A stretch of 64,000 nt of DNA from Uranotaenia lowii (taxonomy: Eukaryota > Arthropoda > Insecta > Diptera > Culicidae): the NCBI RefSeq assembly GCF_029784155.1, contig NC_073691.1:62013746-62077745 (forward strand), read 5' to 3'. The notes below the pieces were generated by a model that was given only the letters and a program-made list of their open reading frames with translations, was not told the DNA's origin and did not search any database. Both the position numbers and the translations under genes were made by a program. Within the stretch, counting starts at the first letter, position 1; the number at the start of each line of letters is the position of its first letter. Shown here piece by piece: positions 45,200 to 57,238 of the stretch.

Positions 45200-46466
45200 T
45201 TGCATTCCTGCCGAAATGCTCAAAGCCGACCCTGCCTTGTCAGCACAAATGTTGGACCGTCTTTTCGCTGACATTTGGGATACTGCAACATTCCCGGCCG
45301 ACTGGATGCAGAGTATCCTCGTAAAGGTCCCGAAGAAAGGAAACCTAACAGAGTGCGGTAACTGGCGTGGCATAACTTTGATCTGTACAACCCTCAAAGT
45401 ACTCTGCAAAGTGATCCTGAACAGGATCCAGGAGAAAATCGACGTCTCATCGAAGTACAGTACGAGGCATTTTCGTGCAAGGGTCGTGCAAGACCTGTGG
45501 TGTCTTGTCCGAACAAATCCCGGTAACTGTTGGAGTGAGACAAGGATGTATTTTGTCACCGCTGCTTTTTCTCATCGTAATGGATGAGATCTTGACTAGA
45601 TCGATTGACTGTAGACCAAACCGAGGATTGCCGTGGATTCCTTCAGCGATTGAGCAACTGAACGACCTTGACCTGGCAGATGATATTGTTTTGCGCGCCC
45701 AAACACAACAAGACATGCAGAGCAAACTCGACGACCTCACCGAAAGCTCCAAGGCAGCAGGTCTCAAAATCAATGTCGGAAATACCAAGTCGATGGAAAT
45801 CAACACAGAAAATCGTTCCAATTTCGTGGTAGCAGGACAACAGGTTGAGACAGTGGAATGCTTCCAGTATCTTGGTAGCCAGATTACGCCTGATGGTGGT
45901 ACCAAGAAGGACATCGAAACCCGGATCAGAAAAGCCCGATTTGCGTTTGCGAGTCTCCGAAACATCTGGCGCTCACGCCAGATCTCTATACGAACTAAGA
46001 TCCGAATCTTCAACTCAAACGTCAAATCCGTATTGCTGTACGGGTGTGAAACTTGGTGCACATATGCGGTGACGACGCGAAAACTGCAAGTTTTGTGAAT
46101 CGCTGCCTGCGGAACATCATCCGCGCTTGGTTGCCTGGCAACTGGATCTCAAACGTTGAACTTCATCGCCGGTGTCATCAAAAGGCGCTAGAAATCGAGA
46201 TTCGGGAACGTAAGTGGAGATGGATTGGGCATACGCTGCGAAGAGATGAAAACGAGATTTGCAGAGAGGCGCTTGATTGGAATCCAGATGGGCATCGAAG
46301 AAGAGGCAGGCCCAAAAGCTCGTGGCGGCGAAGTCTACTCGCTGAAATCCGCACAGTTGACGAGAACCTTGGCTGGCAGCAAGTGAAGACGCTGGCTCCG
46401 GATCGCCAGCAGTGGAGATCTTTTATCTCAGCCCTATGCGTCGGTCAATCGGCGCCGGACCCTTAG
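45200..46466 (+). pseudogene. RTE-like non-LTR reverse transcriptase, internally deleted
   Basis: The first part (about 45216-45440) reads FPADWMQSILVKVPKKGNL and NWRGITLICTTLKVLCKVIL, the start of the reverse transcriptase fingers. A deletion then removes the rest of the fingers and motif A. The frame resumes near 45495 with LSEQIPVTVGVRQGCILSPL, motif C-like LADDIVLRAQ, YLGSQITPDGGTKKDI and the conserved tail NVKSVLLYGCETWC. A shift at about 46095 leads to GHTLRRDENEICREALDWNP and the stop at 46464-46466. The C-terminal part is about as in the second copy at 49789. It is inactive because the catalytic motif A is missing. Confidence 0.85.
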
Positions 46467-47240
46467 AAGTTGTTGTAAGGAAAGTCGCTAGATCGTTTAT
46501 GAAAATCACAAAGATAAGCGATCCTAAGTGGCTTCCCTGTGGAACACCAGACGGCATAACGAAATCAGTAGAATGATTCCACGAATATATAGCCATGACG
46601 ATTTAACAGGTAAAAATGCAAACATTTGGTTGCCCATTGTGGGAATCCGTAGTGCTTAGGTTTCTCCATATAAGGCACTTTATTGAAGGCTTTAACAAGT
46701 TGATGTATATTGAGTCTACCTGAAGTTTATTATCAGTTGGAGTGTTGGAGTGCAATTTACTGGCGTATCACATCAAGTTGGTCAACGTAGATATTTTACA
46801 GATAAACCCGTGTTGGACCTCGGCCAGTATCGGAGTAGCTACTGAGTAGAGCCTTTCATACATCAAGACTTCAAGCACTTTTGAAAAACAGAAAGAAATA
46901 GAAATTGGCCGGTAGTTAATGAGCATTTCCAGATTTATGAAGAGAGAAATTTAACCATTTTCCAACGGCTAGGGAAAACACCTTTTGAGATCGATCGCTT
47001 GAAAATTAGACAAAGCGGTGTTGCAGGAGAAATAGCTTTTCTCGAAACCAACGAAAACCCATCTGATCCTGAACTTTTCGATAGATCGAGCGAAGTGATG
47101 ACGTTTAGCACATCCTGATAGATAAATAGAGGTTGCGGTAGCCTGACGTCAAAGTTCGGTAGATTTCCATGCTGAAGAATTCAGCAAACAAATCCGCTGA
47201 AATCAGCATCAGAGAGCTATTCGAGGTGCGTCCATGAAAC
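46467..47240 (-). pseudogene. CR1/jockey-like reverse transcriptase fragment
   Basis: On the minus strand the segment at 46556-46470 reads PSGVPQGSHLGSLIFVIFIN, a clear jockey/CR1 palm motif. Upstream on that strand is a QLVKAFNKVP-like motif A zone (about 46680-46700) and a MGFRWFRE-like fingers remnant (about 47060). There are many stops and shifts. It abuts the end of the RTE-like pseudogene on the opposite strand. Confidence 0.65.
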
Positions 47241-47872
47241 GATACAGAAGATGGAACCGAATTTTGCCTTTAAAGCCGTTGTTCCGTCAATCATAGAAAA
47301 GGAGCAAAAATAAAAAAAAATATTTCGAATATCTTTTCACACATAATCTGGTGTTTTTTTTTATTTTGATCCACTGTGCCTTGGCTCGATAATTCAGTAA
47401 AAAAGCAGGTAAACTGAAACAAAGACTTTGTTAAACACTTTTCTACATGGTTAGATATAAGATTCTCATGATTCTTTATCTAAATGAACCTACGTTTGTA
47501 TACTAGGGAAAAGTAAAATCTTACAATATATTGATTGACGCTTGATTGAGTCATCGAAAACTCGTCCAGCTTTATTATCAATTCAGCAAATCCATCTGTG
47601 CGCGGATCCATTCAAAGGCTTGAGGTTAACCAGCAACACATGTCGATTAATTTGTCAATAAACAAGTTAACCGATGATCAAAGAGGCTTAACAACAATCC
47701 TCCCAAAGATGGTCTAATAACAATGCCCGAATGGAAAGCAACAACCCGGTGCTTTCGGCAGCAACACTCCCGCGCGCTATCCCAAAACCGAAAGCATTCG
47801 AACGTGATTCTTTGAATTTTGCCGCCACCGTTTGCTCCGAAGGCGAATTGGGGAGGCACACGGGCCGGCCTG
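47241..47872. other. Unassigned DNA
   Basis: No recognised element. The stretch at about 47580-47870 is less AT-rich (cccgcgcgctatcccaaaac near 47769) without a supported reading frame and could be a conserved non-coding block. Confidence 0.35.
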
Positions 47873-47874
47873 TA

Positions 47875-48803
47875 GGGGAAGAGGGGGCATAATGCCCACG
47901 TTAAGAAGAAAGCCTTGTTTTAGAATACATTTGAAAAGATTAACTTTCGTTTTCAATTGTGTTTGGAAGTTTGGTTAATTTTCTGTCTAAATCTGATAGT
48001 TAGAATAACTGGAAGGTCAAAAAGGCCACAAATATTATGAAGTTTGAAGAGTAGGTTGAAAATTGGATTTCAGATTCAGTGGGGGCATAATGCGCATATG
48101 TGTGTACCCAATCGCGCCGTTTAACGTTTAATAAGTGTTTATTGATCCAAGTGCCTCCGAAAGTGTTTGCCAGGTAAAAACACTTCTATTATACTTCACA
48201 GATGGAAAAATGTATTGCTACGCGTAGTGCTGCCAGATATACTGAAAATCTTGTGAATAGTTAATTAAATCTATATTAAATTTATGAATTTTAAATATAT
48301 TCGTTTATATTCAAGTTATGTTTTCCAATACAACTTGAAAATATCTTTAAAATTGGTGTGATGAAACTGCATATACATTTAAACAAATATGAAACATGCT
48401 TAAAGATAAACGGACATGGCGCGTTTTGCCCTACCTAGACATGTTTATTAAAAATCGTTCTAAATAACAGAAAAAAATATTTAAATTAGGATATTTTTAG
48501 TTTTGTGGTGATTTTCAAGACCAATCTTCATCATTGTAACAGATTTCAGGTAATTTTTTTTGTCGACAGATGCCGTAATTCCTTACGAAAGTCAAGGCAC
48601 AAATTGCAAGGAATATGGCTTGAAAAGTATTTTTGGATTTTTGCAGGGATTTATCGCATATTTGATGCTAATTTTTTGTACAAAAGGTTTCTACTGTTAA
48701 TTAGAAGGGAATAGCGTACCGAATTCTTAAAATAAGTGTATATCTAGCTAGATATCGCAGTGGGGCGTTTTGTCCACACTGGGCATTATACCCCCAGTTC
48801 CCC
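47875..48803. mobile_element. TA-flanked MITE with GGGGGCATAATGCCC termini
   Basis: Inverted termini GGGGAAGAGGGGGCATAATG (left) and, inverted, GGGGAACTGGGGGTATAATG (right) match at 17 of 20 positions, with TA outside each (47873-47874 and 48804-48805). An internal copy of gggggcataatgcgc lies near 48080. Length is 929 bp with no transposase. The TA duplication suggests mobilisation by a Tc1/mariner enzyme. Confidence 0.8.
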
Positions 48804-48805
48804 TA

Positions 48806-49680
48806 CTGTCCCATTCTCATACTTATTTGCATTGATCAACCGAATCGGTCGCACCACACCTTTAGGACTTTTCGCGAACATCGGGCGGCGAGTATGGAGA
48901 ATGTGAACTTGCTGACAGAGCGTGTCAGATGCGGCACAAGCAACAAGCAGCGTCTAAATAACTTAATTTGAGCGCATAAACGCGTAATCATTAAGGTTGA
49001 TATTAGTGTGTAGTATCACAACAAGACCGCGTGGCTCTATTGAGTGTGAGGGTACGCGGTGCGGTTAAATGAATGACCAGGCCAGGCCCGTTAACGTCGT
49101 TGATGGCGTGCGGTTTTGGTCCGCAAATGACCCCACAAGAGAATTCAATGCGTCTCGCCCTCCCTTCCTGGTTACCAACCAGAGTACTCAATGGCCCAGG
49201 GAACTACCACACATTCATATGGGAGATACTTACTTGCTTTTCTCCCCGCTAATGATTGAGCGAGTTAATTTATGAGCTCGAAGTCATATTTTGGCTTGTG
49301 CGATTAGCCGTTTATGAATTATTTTTGTAGAGATAAATAACAAAAAAAAGTCGTGCCGTTACATATGCTGGATCAATTTGTTTGCCTGAACGCGACCTGA
49401 ATTAAGTATTTAATTTCCGTCTTGAAATTATGAAAGCTCCGCCTGCACTTGGCAAGTATCTCACTGTTGATACGAAATTCTACTCGAGAAGCATTAATAT
49501 GTGTCACATGTGCTAGCAAGTGGGTATGCTCTTTGCTCTGAAATAGTGGGCTGTTGAGGTAACGAGTCCTATACATAAAGTACCATTCATAATTGAATAG
49601 GAATGGAAAGCACGCGCTTAAAACTTTCAAACTTATGATTTTTGAACTGATGATGATTTTTGTTCAAATTTTCTGCGTAG
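48806..49680. other. Unassigned DNA
   Basis: No recognised element or exon. Short open frames on both strands around 49003-49275 overlap each other and lack splice or family support. Confidence 0.35.
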
Positions 49681-49788
49681 TAGGGGAGAATCGGGATACT
49701 TGATCCACTTTTCTGATTTTTATCGTATCTTTTTAGAATAATTTAGCAACTTGCCGCCTTTTGCATTTTTTGACAGCGTGTAATTTCA

Positions 49789-50264
49789 GCGAATCTTCAA
49801 CTCAAACGTCAAATCCGTATTGCTGTACGGGTGCGAAACTTGGTGCACATATGCGGTAACGACGCGAAAACTGCAAGTATTTGTAAACCGCTGCCTGCGG
49901 AATATCATCCGCGCTTGGTGGCCTGGCAACTGGATCTCGAATGAGGAACTACATCGCCGGTGTCATCAAAAGGCGCTAGAAATCGAGATTCGGGAACGTA
50001 AGTGGAGATGGATTGGGCACACGCTGCGAAGAGATGAAAACGAGATTTGCAGAGAGGCGCTAGATTGGAATCCAGAAGGTCATCGAAGAAGAGGCAGACC
50101 CGGAAATTCGTGGCGGCGAAGCCTAGCCGCTGAAATCCGAACTGTCGACGAGAATCTTGACTGGGACCAGGTGAAGACGCTGGCTCCGGATCGTCAACAG
50201 TGGAGGTCTTTTACCACGGCCCTATGCACCGGAGGATCGGTGCGGGATCATTAAGTAAGTAAAA
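49789..50264 (+). pseudogene. 5'-truncated RTE-like insertion with 11 bp duplication
   Basis: The fragment encodes the last 144 residues of the RTE-like protein (from SVLLYGCETWC through RRCHQKALEIEI and GHTLRRDENEICREALDWNP to the stop at 50252-50254). Most of this frame is intact. It ends in the short repetitive tail ttaagtaagtaaaa, typical of RTE. The perfect 11 bp duplication gtgtaatttca lies at 49778-49788 and 50265-50275, so this is a true 5'-truncated insertion. It is a separate copy from that at 45200-46466. Confidence 0.88.
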
Positions 50265-50934
50265 GTGTAATTTCAATGAGAAGTGGAAAGTGACAAATAG
50301 CTATCGCTACTATAATGAATGAGTACTATTATAGTGACTAGACGATCGAATCTGATTAAAAATTAACTCTATTCCAACACTGAAACCTGCGTTGTTATTC
50401 AGTATTTAACAGATTATGGGCCCAGATACGTCTGGATTGGAAAATTATGAGTTAGTGAGAGGGGTAGGTACTCTCAAGCATATTAAACTTGCAGACTAGC
50501 AGACTAGCAAGTTCTGCAACAGCCAGCGAAGAGGGACAAACCAGCCCAGAGACAAACCAGAGGACCACTGGAGAGAGCCAGCCAGCAGCCAAAGGATCGC
50601 CAGCGAGAAGACCAGCCAGCGAGATGTCCCAGGCCAGCCAGGAGGTTTCGTCAGAGGTCGAAACCGGGGAGGTTCTTGGACCGAGAGGGTTACTCTCGAT
50701 GCCGTCACGAGCCATGCTGCGTTTATCAAGCGTGAACTCACGTCCGAAGGCCTGGAGGAGTCCAGCTGGAACGACACCCCGGATTAATTGGGAGCTGATA
50801 CCGAGAGGGTTACTATCGCTTGTGCGCTGTGGTCAGCATGCAAGTGCGGAGGATCGTCAGCACAGAGGCCATGAGATGCTGCAGTTCGTCCAGAAGGTGT
50901 CACTGGAGTTCAAGGCCGGGAAATAGGGTTTTAT

Positions 50935-52134
50935 TTATTTATTTATTCAGTCAAACTATGCAGACTACAATACTTAAAACTACTTAAAACTAATGTAAGC
51001 TATCGTTTTGTTGTTGTATGAAGTTGTTTTTAAATGCCTTTTTTAATTGTGTTTTGTTCATCGCTACGTCTTTCACGTCTTTCGTAATTTCACTTTGTGA
51101 ATTGTATTTGTACATCATTTTATTAATAGGTTGATGTTTTGCATAGTCTTTGTCATGAAGTTGTATGTAGAATAAATGTTTATTTTTTTAATGGACAAGA
51201 GGGAGCATAAAAATTGAGTTTTGAAAGTAATTCAAGACTGTCTATTCTTTGTGTAAAAACATCATTTACAAATGTAATTTGAGAAAAATCTCTACGTTTA
51301 CTGAGAGGTTCTATATCAATAAGCTTACAACGAGATTCATACGATGGGAGAGGAAAAGTGGTAGAATAGATTTTACGTAGAGCATATAACAAAAATCGTT
51401 TTTCAACAGATTCGAGACGTTGCTCGTGAATATTTGAATAAGGATTCCATATGATGCTACAATGCTCTAATATCGAACGAACATAGGATATATAAAGTGA
51501 CTTTGGGGCCGTTCAAATATTACGTAACGCAATTTTCAATCATTTTCAACCCCCCTCCCCCCTACGTAACACATTCGTTTCAGATTTTCTATCCAGAATC
51601 TACTAACCGTAACAAATTGCTAACCCCCCCCCCCCTTGATACGTTACGTAATATTTGAATGGTCCCTTTATGGTGTATGGGTCTTGAAAGTGTTTGCTGA
51701 GACGTTTAACAAATCCTAGCATGCAGTTTGCTTTATTGATGATATTGTTCTGTTGTTCTACAAACGTGAGTTTCGAATTCAGTATGACGCCGAGATCTCT
51801 TTCAATTTAGCTTGTTTGTACTGGTTGACTGCCTAATTTTGTTTCAATGATAGGGTAACTTTGTTTTCTGCTAAATTATATAGAATTGCATTTTTTAACA
51901 TTCAATTGAAGTAAACTTTCGTTGTACCATTCAAAGAAAACATTGATTTCATTTTGAAATGTTTCAAAATCTTCGGTTGTTTTTATTTTCAGAAATAGTT
52001 TGATATCATTGGCGTATATTAGTATTCAATCCGTTTGAGAATAAAGGAAATGTCATTAACAAACAGTATGAAAAGAAGAAGTCCTAAATGAGACCCCTGA
52101 GGCACATCAGAGGTCACTACTATAGATTTGGTTT
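50935..52134 (-). pseudogene. 5'-truncated CR1/jockey-like element
   Basis: On the minus strand the element starts near 52120 with the palm motif DVPQGSHLGLLLFILFVNDI and continues through degraded thumb sequence. The C-terminal part at 51392-51180 reads FPLPSYESRCKLIDIEPLSK and ELLSKLNFYAPSC. The 3' end is an (aata)n tail at about 50935-50960, typical of these elements. A MITE is inserted at 51505-51666. It is nested in the copia remnant. Confidence 0.75.
51505..51666. mobile_element. Short MITE with GGGGCCGTTCAAATATTACG termini
   Basis: Left terminus ggggccgttcaaatattacg and right terminus, inverted, gggaccattcaaatattacg form 25-30 bp inverted repeats with few differences. TTT occurs on both sides (51502-51504 and 51667-51669). 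Length is 162 bp. A C run lies in the interior. MITEs with such an end are common in insects. Confidence 0.8.
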
Positions 52135-53790
52135 CGAGAGGGTTACTCTCGATGCCGTCGGGCGTCATGCTGCAGTTAGCAGCGTGAGTTTGTTTCCGAC
52201 AGCCGGGAGGAGGACTCTCGGGATCGGCAAGCAAGATTGGTCATGGCCGATTGTTCCAGATGGAATGTAAGCCCGTATCATATGTCGAAAAAGCTGCTTA
52301 TCAAGAGGGTCACTTTCTGGATGCGGAGCTACGCTGCTCATCTAAGCCAACATCATGATTTTTCTGTGGCTTGGACGTATGCTGTTGAACGTTGCCTTCC
52401 GGCTCTCGGGTGCTTCGAGGGGGTGGTTTGGCCGACACGGTTAGTTGTCAGCGAATTCAACCACCTTTTCCAACCGATTCATTGAGACATTTCGGACAAG
52501 TATCTATTACCAAGCAAAATATTGCTTATTATCTAAACCATTGAGAAATGGCGCAATTAGCAACAAAAGATTGCTTTTCTGGGATAACCAGAAAGCAACA
52601 CCCGAGTAATTCTGTACGTTCGCATGCCAAAGTTATCGGCCACCAGAATTAGCGAAAGTTTCGATTTGTCATCGATTCTGGTGCCAGTCAGCATATGGTG
52701 CGACATGAGAGCAACTTCGATAGTAGCGAATAGTAGCGATAACAACGATAACGATAACGATAACGACCGGCCCTGAGACGCAGTCAGCGAACAAGCTAAA
52801 CAGTGTTACGGGTAAGGGCTGAAGCGTATTCTGCGATACCTTCAACATATGACCGATATGGCATTGGTATTCCGCAGAATCGCAAAATACGGAAACACTC
52901 ATCAGATATGCAGATCTGCGCATGCAGATCTGCGCATGCAGAATCTGATTTCGAAGTCAACAAAACGCCAGCAGACGATCAGTCTGACATAGAAGTCCTG
53001 TGAAGGAAAGTTTATTAAGTTCCTGTGAGCATTGGGTGTGGTTTACCCCTAATTTACATTAACGGTGGGCAACATCCCTTGCATGCAGTACCTGGATGAG
53101 GCGCGGATTCATCAGCGGATACTTAGATAAAGTTAGGATAAAGTTAAGAAGTTTATCATCATCAGATCGTGAGAAGCGGCCAGCTTTCTTTACGACACAT
53201 CTAGACTGACGCATTCGCGAAGGCTACCAAGCGCGAGGCATGCGAAGCTGTTCAGCTTTCTCAATTAACGAATTGAGGGGAGGGTTGAACTTACGGTTTT
53301 CGGATCCTTCAGAATAAAACGTATCCCGGCAGCAGAAAATTCTGCTGCACCGTCAACAAACCAAAACACATTGTTTTGGTTCTCTGTTTATTTATGTCAA
53401 TTTGTATATCGAGAACAATAGCAATTGATCATTGATGATTGTTGTAACAGTTGGTGATGATGTACATGGTACAAATGTTTACATGATCACACTGTAAAGC
53501 AAACCTACTCAAACTGTGGTTAACAGTAACACTGCAGTGTTGGCAGATAAGAATGAGTAGACTTATCGGAATACTCATTGAAAAATAAGTACTTTCCCTG
53601 TTAGGGAATATGAAAAATGGAATGTGACAAATAGCTATCGCTAATGTAATGAGTACTATTATTGACTAGACGAACGAAACTGCGTTGTAACTTAGTTTTC
53701 AACAGTAAGACATTTCGGTTTCGAGATATAGCGAAGGAATCAAGTATCCTCAGGGATAAAATATCCTCATTATCCCCTATAGATCAACTA

Positions 53791-54157
53791 TCACATAGTT
53801 GTTTCACAAAGTTTTATGATTCTAAAATATCTGTAACCTGAGATATAGCAATTCTACGAAATTCGGACTTTTTTGGGAGGTACACGCTTCATTGCTCCGG
53901 TGTTCCGGTTTCTTTAGTGGTTTTCATCACATAGTTGGCCTGGCCGTAGTAGTATCTGCGAAACGTTTTCTATGTATCAAATGCTATGTTGAAAAGAAAA
54001 ATAAGGAACGTAAGTTTCTCATTTTCTAGGATGCATACACGTTTTGGCTATCTTGGTGTTAGAAGAGGAAGAAGAAGACGAAGTTGAAGGAGAAGTGTAG
54101 TGTGTTTTGCTATAGGACCGGGAGGAGTATGATGATACGTTGCAATTTATAGTTATA
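53791..54157. other. Unassigned DNA
   Basis: Nothing recognised. A short (gaa)n-like purine stretch lies at about 54060-54100. Confidence 0.35.
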
Positions 54158-54951
54158 CCACAGAGAACAGACATACAAGCTCGAACAAAAAATCTTCAGG
54201 AAAGTGTGTAAAATCAGAAAAATCAGAAAAATACGTTAAAAATTGACTGGAGACAGTGCCATCTGTTGCGCCGTTCAAAATTTACAGATCTACTTTTGAA
54301 GCGCTCAGTTTTCGAAACGGCGTAATCGTATATGAACAAATGAATAAATTGAGAAAATAAAACGAACGGCTTCAATTTATTGCTTGATAAATACAATTAG
54401 AGTTACTTTTAATTTGGTAAAATTTTATTTTTTTTTTATTTTAGTACTACTGCGGCAGAGAATAACTGACAACTATTGGGTCAAGATTTTGCACTTCTTG
54501 AACGGTTATCGAAGTCACAGGAAGTATCGGCAATGTCCAGTCAAAGTAGAATATTTTTGACGATCGTTCTCACCCAGCAGTTCTGATTCTAGGCATCTCA
54601 AAGCGGCTTTCATTCACGTACAACATTTGCATCCCATTGTTCAAAATTTAGTACTTCTTGCGAGTTTGAAGAAAAAGCAGATAAATAGTAGGATACATTT
54701 TTTATGCAACATGACGAATGTATTACGAGACTCCAACAGCGATTTTCTTGAAACATGCCAGGTAGCTCATACGACCTGTTAAAAAAAACTGAATTAAATT
54801 ATGTCATTTTTTTCTCAGTTTTGTTTTGACAGTTCTTTTTGGTGTGTTCAGAGACATCTGGACCCAGCCAAAAAACAAAAATTGGTTCAAAAGGGGCGTA
54901 GGCATTTTTACATAAGTTTCATGGGCTAGCTTGTACGTCTGTTCTCTGTGG
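54158..54951. mobile_element. TIR element with CCACAGAGAACAGAC ends
   Basis: Left terminus ccacagagaacagacataca and, inverted, right terminus ccacagagaacagacgtaca match at 19 of 20. Flanks are ttata and ctata, possibly a degenerate 5 bp duplication. Length is 794 bp with no transposase. Superfamily undetermined. Confidence 0.65.
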
Positions 54952-55932
54952 CTATACGACAGCTCAATTATCTTGTTGTACCCAAGTAGAACTTTTCTTA
55001 CAAATGAATGGATCAAATATGAGACTAAAACATTATTTCAGCGAATTTGGTAGAATTCCGCTGTCAGAGAATGAGAATCATATCTTTCCCGCTATCCCGT
55101 GCCAAATTAAGAGTGTATTTTCGTTCAAAGATATGGCATCGAGAATATGGACAGTATTTCCATGTAACGCTAAATAAATACATAGTAATGTCTTCCATGT
55201 CTTTCCCCACATCGGGCGGCATAAACGTAATCCCTCTTGTCCTTGTAAACAATTGTATCTTTAGTTGATTAATTGGTTAATCGCTGGGATGAACTGTTTG
55301 TCGTTTACATCGACTTTTTTTTGGCGAGAATAGCAAATGTAACATGAAAGCACACCGTAGCAGTTATTAAAAAACAAACAAAGTATGTGTTTCCTTCGAA
55401 AAGTCAGCTATCTACTAGAGCCAACTAGGGTACACTTTCATTGCATCTTGATGCAAACGCTTCTACTGAACAAAAGTTAGTCTCCAGAATCTATTGTCCA
55501 CAAACCAAAACATCGATTTCGGTTTAAAATCCCTGAAAAGGCAACAAAGTCATGCTTATTAGAGCTTTGAGTCCGTAATCGGATTAAAGCTGTTCAAGTC
55601 CCATCTAGCCTAGCGTTCATCTGTCAACATGCTCAAAAACCCATTCTTCATTCCATCAGCTGTTTGTCCGATGCTGAAATGAACCATCCATTTGCCGGTC
55701 AATCAAAGCAATCGAGCGCCAATGAATGGGTTTTCCTGTGATGTGATGCGACTGATCCTACTCTCACGATGCGACAAAAAGAAATAGTATGGATTCAATT
55801 TCCAACCATGGGAATGTTATTTTTACTCTAAGTTATCAAATTCAATTTCGATATTCATTGTTGGGCTAAATCTCTAATAAAAATAAACTTTCTATCTACA
55901 GGTATTCATCGTCAAACTGTTTCAAAACTCAC
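54952..55932. other. Probable intron of the integrin gene
   Basis: Downstream (on the minus strand) of the integrin exon. No next exon could be recognised. Open frames at 55047-55268 have no family resemblance. Confidence 0.35.
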
Positions 55933-56030
55933 CACCAGGGGTCCGTCCACTCCAGCGCTGGCCACGGTTGCTCCGAACCATTGGTTTGATTTGGTGTCAA
56001 CCTGTTCGTTTTTATCGTTGAACTGGTTTC
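55933..56030 (-). CDS. Integrin alpha subunit, one internal exon
   Basis: The minus-strand exon encodes about 32 residues including KSNQWFGATVASAG and DGPLV. This is the conserved segment of the integrin alpha beta-propeller that precedes the CAP(R) motif; integrin alpha chains such as human alpha-V have HQWFGASV here. It follows an acceptor (tattag, upstream on that strand a long pyrimidine-rich tract) and ends in a strong donor, ggtg|gtgagt (intron from 55932 downward). The upstream phase is 1 and the downstream phase is 0. The protein would be a cell-surface adhesion receptor chain. Flanking exons are not recognised in the window, so the introns must be long. The paralogue cannot be set from one exon. 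Confidence 0.75.
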
Positions 56031-57238
56031 CTAATATGACGAATCCCGAGATTGAGTCCGATCCAAGAAGCCATCGCCGGATGAAATTGTTTTCGATTTT
56101 ACGACCCAGCGGCAACAGCAGCAAGGGAATGAAAATAAAGGAAAAAAGAAACAAAAAAGGGAACTTTTGAGTTGAGCGTTTGAAAATGGCTTGGGTGAAA
56201 ACTGGAATCAAATTCACATTTTACAATTCAGAACGAAGCATTTGGATTGCGATTTAAGGTGTCTTTACAGCTTGGGCTAACGGTTTGTCCAAATGTAATG
56301 CTACTTTTTTGCTATCTATATGCTTTTTTTTAATATAGTACGAATATTAAGAGAACAGACACATATACTCTTTCGAAATTTAAATGTTGGATCCTTCACG
56401 AAACCTTTTATACAAACTAACCCGTTCTGAAATATCCTGTTTTTATTGGGATCGTTGGATATTATCTAAAGAAAATTATTTGGATTTAACCAGGATTATT
56501 TTAGAACCGATGTGACTATTCTATTAAATATTTCTTCTATTTAAAAAAAATTAAAAATTGTTCTGTTAAATTTTGAATACAAGAGATTATACAAATTCAT
56601 TTTTTTATTTACAGATATCCTTCCCATATTTGTTTAGATACTTAAATGCATTTTATATTATTTCACATACAGTTTGAAAAATTAACAAGCACGGTGTATT
56701 TAAATGGCAACAAAAACGAATGCGGTATTCAAATTGAAAAAAAAAATGATCAAGAACTCTGTTTTTTAAGTATGGGTCGGAAAAATTCAGTTTCACTTGC
56801 TTAATTGGTTCAAATTCAGCTGTAAAACGTTTGCCAAACGATTCAAGGATAAAATTTCAACTTCTAAATTTTTTAATTTCTAACTAAAAACTGTTAATTT
56901 GGTTCTATATTCTTTCATATTATTCTAAATAAGAAAACATTTTTTATGTCTGTAAAGGCAAACGAAAAATATATTTAAAAATAAGAACGAAAATGTGATA
57001 GATGTGATAATGGGATGAAATGTAAAAATTTTAAACAAAACTATAAACAAAATTAAAATATGCGAAAATTCAAATATTCAAGGAAAAGTAAGAAGAGGAA
57101 AATAAATCTGAAAAGGATGTATAATAATGAGAAATCCTTTTTATGGAAAACTTCAGAGAACTCAAAACACAGCTTAGAAATACGATTGATAAAAAACTTA
57201 ACAAAACTTTGATGAGTCAACTTTGTCCACATTCTTGT
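56031..57238. other. AT-rich DNA, probable intron
   Basis: Very AT-rich, without recognised element. If the integrin reading is right this lies in its upstream intron. Confidence 0.35.

Larger units (their letters stand above)
50276..53704 (+). mobile_element. Ty1/copia-like retrotransposon remnant
   Basis: A partial 5' LTR (about 50276-50411) and the end of a 3' LTR (about 53538-53704) share gtgacaaatagctatcgcta and gactagacga, and both end in ...aaca. The primer site gattatgggcccag (50412-50425) corresponds to the Drosophila copia site ggttatgggcccag, which is a strong class marker. A protease remnant RFVIDSGASQHMVRHES (about 52656-52706) has the DSGAS active-site motif of copia pol. No intact gag, integrase or reverse transcriptase is left. 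Between 50500 and 50660 lies a cagc/ccag-rich stretch. A CR1-like element (50935-52134) is inserted on the other strand. Confidence 0.75.
49682..53790. repeat. Possible TIR element enclosing a copia remnant
   Basis: A left terminus taggggagaatcgggatact (49681) followed by tgatcc faces ggaatcaagtatcc...ttatcccctatag near 53735-53790. Both ends look like Tc1/mariner MITE ends with TA. The copia and RTE sequences lie between them. The match is imperfect, so this is tentative. Confidence 0.35.
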
